This document shows, one piece after another, positions 63,520 through 64,000 of a stretch of 64,000 nucleotides of DNA. This DNA is from Vidua macroura (taxonomy: Eukaryota > Chordata > Aves > Passeriformes > Viduidae): assembly GCF_024509145.1 (NCBI RefSeq), contig NC_071576.1:60088314-60152313 (forward strand). The letters are read 5' to 3'. The notes beneath the pieces were generated by a model, which did not search any database, was not told the origin of the DNA, and worked only from the letters and a program-made list of their open reading frames with translations. A program made the translations under genes and the position numbers. Position 1 is the stretch's first letter. Every line of letters begins with the position of its first letter.

Positions 63520-64000
63520 CGCCCCGCAGCATCCTCGGGAGCGGAGCGGAGCCCTGCGGTCAGGCGCCGCGCCGCTGCCCGCCGCCCGCCTGCGGCCGCC
63601 GCGCCGCCGCCCGCATCCTCCTCAGCCGGCGGCGCCCGCCCCGCCGGGCCGAGCCGGGCCGGGCCGGGCCGGGCCGGGCCGCCCGCCGCTCCCCGCGGTG
63701 CCGCGGCCGGGGGCGCACGGGGGTCCCACCAGTTGAACGCGAGGGCGGCAGCGCCGGCGCCGCGGCCGCCCAGCCGCGCTGGCGCAGCGCTGCCGGCGGG
63801 GGAGCGGGCGGGGGCCGCCGCGCCCCTCTCCGCCCCGGGGGCAGGACTGGCCCGCTCCCGGAGCGCACACGCTCCTCGGGGAAACTTCAGAGGCGGCGCG
63901 GGGGCTGGCGGGGCGCGGAGCTGGGCGCGGGTCCTGACGGGCAGCGCCCCGTCCCCCGCCTCCCCATGGCGGGCGGGCCCGGCCCTCCGCCGGCTCGTCC
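63520..64000 (-). promoter_or_regulatory. SYT9: SYT9 5' UTR and CpG-island promoter region
   Basis: The sequence upstream of the start codon is extremely GC- and CpG-rich and continues to the window edge. I see no TATA or CCAAT box at a sensible distance. GC-box-like GGGCGG elements occur at about 63743 and 63969-63974 on the plus strand. The island extends downstream through exon 1 into the start of intron 1 (to about 62830). This fits a TATA-less CpG-island promoter with a dispersed start site; the exact transcription start cannot be fixed from sequence. Whether a divergent gene shares the promoter cannot be told, because the window ends here. Confidence 0.65.
63646..63680 (+). repeat. (GGGCC)7 pentanucleotide repeat near the SYT9 start
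   Basis: There are seven tandem GGGCC units, the second being GAGCC, about 130-160 bases upstream of the SYT9 ATG. The plus strand (the SYT9 template strand) carries regularly spaced GGG runs that fit the G-quadruplex pattern. It lies in the probable 5' UTR or core promoter. Such short tandem GC repeats are prone to length change and to sequencing error. Confidence 0.85.

Noticed and set aside
1..64000. CRISPR arrays, operons, prophage or defence systems
   Set aside because: The window is an avian intron-rich locus; no regularly spaced repeats or bacterial-type gene clusters are present.

Overview
This window is vertebrate nuclear DNA, almost certainly from a bird and probably a passerine. 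The evidence is 3' fragments of CR1 LINEs in both orientations, one 1.35 kb CR1 copy with recognisable reverse transcriptase, a tRNA-Ile-derived SINE with a CR1-like tail (the layout described for TguSINE1 of passerines), an LTR with a retroviral TATA/R/poly(A) layout, and long AT-rich introns around a GC-rich first exon in a CpG island.

One protein-coding gene accounts for the window: synaptotagmin-9 (SYT9), on the minus strand, running right to left. Six coding exons with consensus GT/AG borders and consistent phases were placed: exon 1 63372-63519, exon 2 33172-33517, exon 3 30565-31111, exon 4 4098-4218, exon 5 2881-3052 and exon 6 2167-2296. They join into 488 codons: an N-terminal luminal segment with three cysteines, one membrane span, a linker, C2A and C2B. 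The frame is open where exon 6 ends at a clean donor. My recollection of the mammalian protein (about 491 residues) implies that only two or so codons plus the stop lie in a last exon, which I did not find and which probably lies left of base 1.

Layout from left to right: 1-2166 is part of intron 6. 2167-4218 holds exons 6, 5 and 4, all of C2B, separated by short introns. 4219-30564 is the 26 kb intron 3, with the large CR1 (about 8035-9387), smaller CR1 pieces, a 3 x 34 bp tandem repeat and the SINE. 30565-31111 is exon 3 (C2A). 31112-33171 is intron 2, with an LTR in antisense orientation about 200 bp from exon 2. 33172-33517 is exon 2 (membrane span and linker). 33518-63371 is the 30 kb intron 1, with more CR1 pieces and homopolymer tracts. 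62830-64000 is the CpG island with exon 1, the 5' UTR and the likely TATA-less promoter.

I found no second gene, no functional RNA gene and no CRISPR or operon-like structure. Nothing looks like a previously undescribed system. The more interesting observations are the structured R region of the intronic LTR, an out-of-frame upstream ATG that would overlap the SYT9 start, a (GGGCC)n tract near the promoter, the passerine-type SINE, and the tiny missing terminal coding exon.
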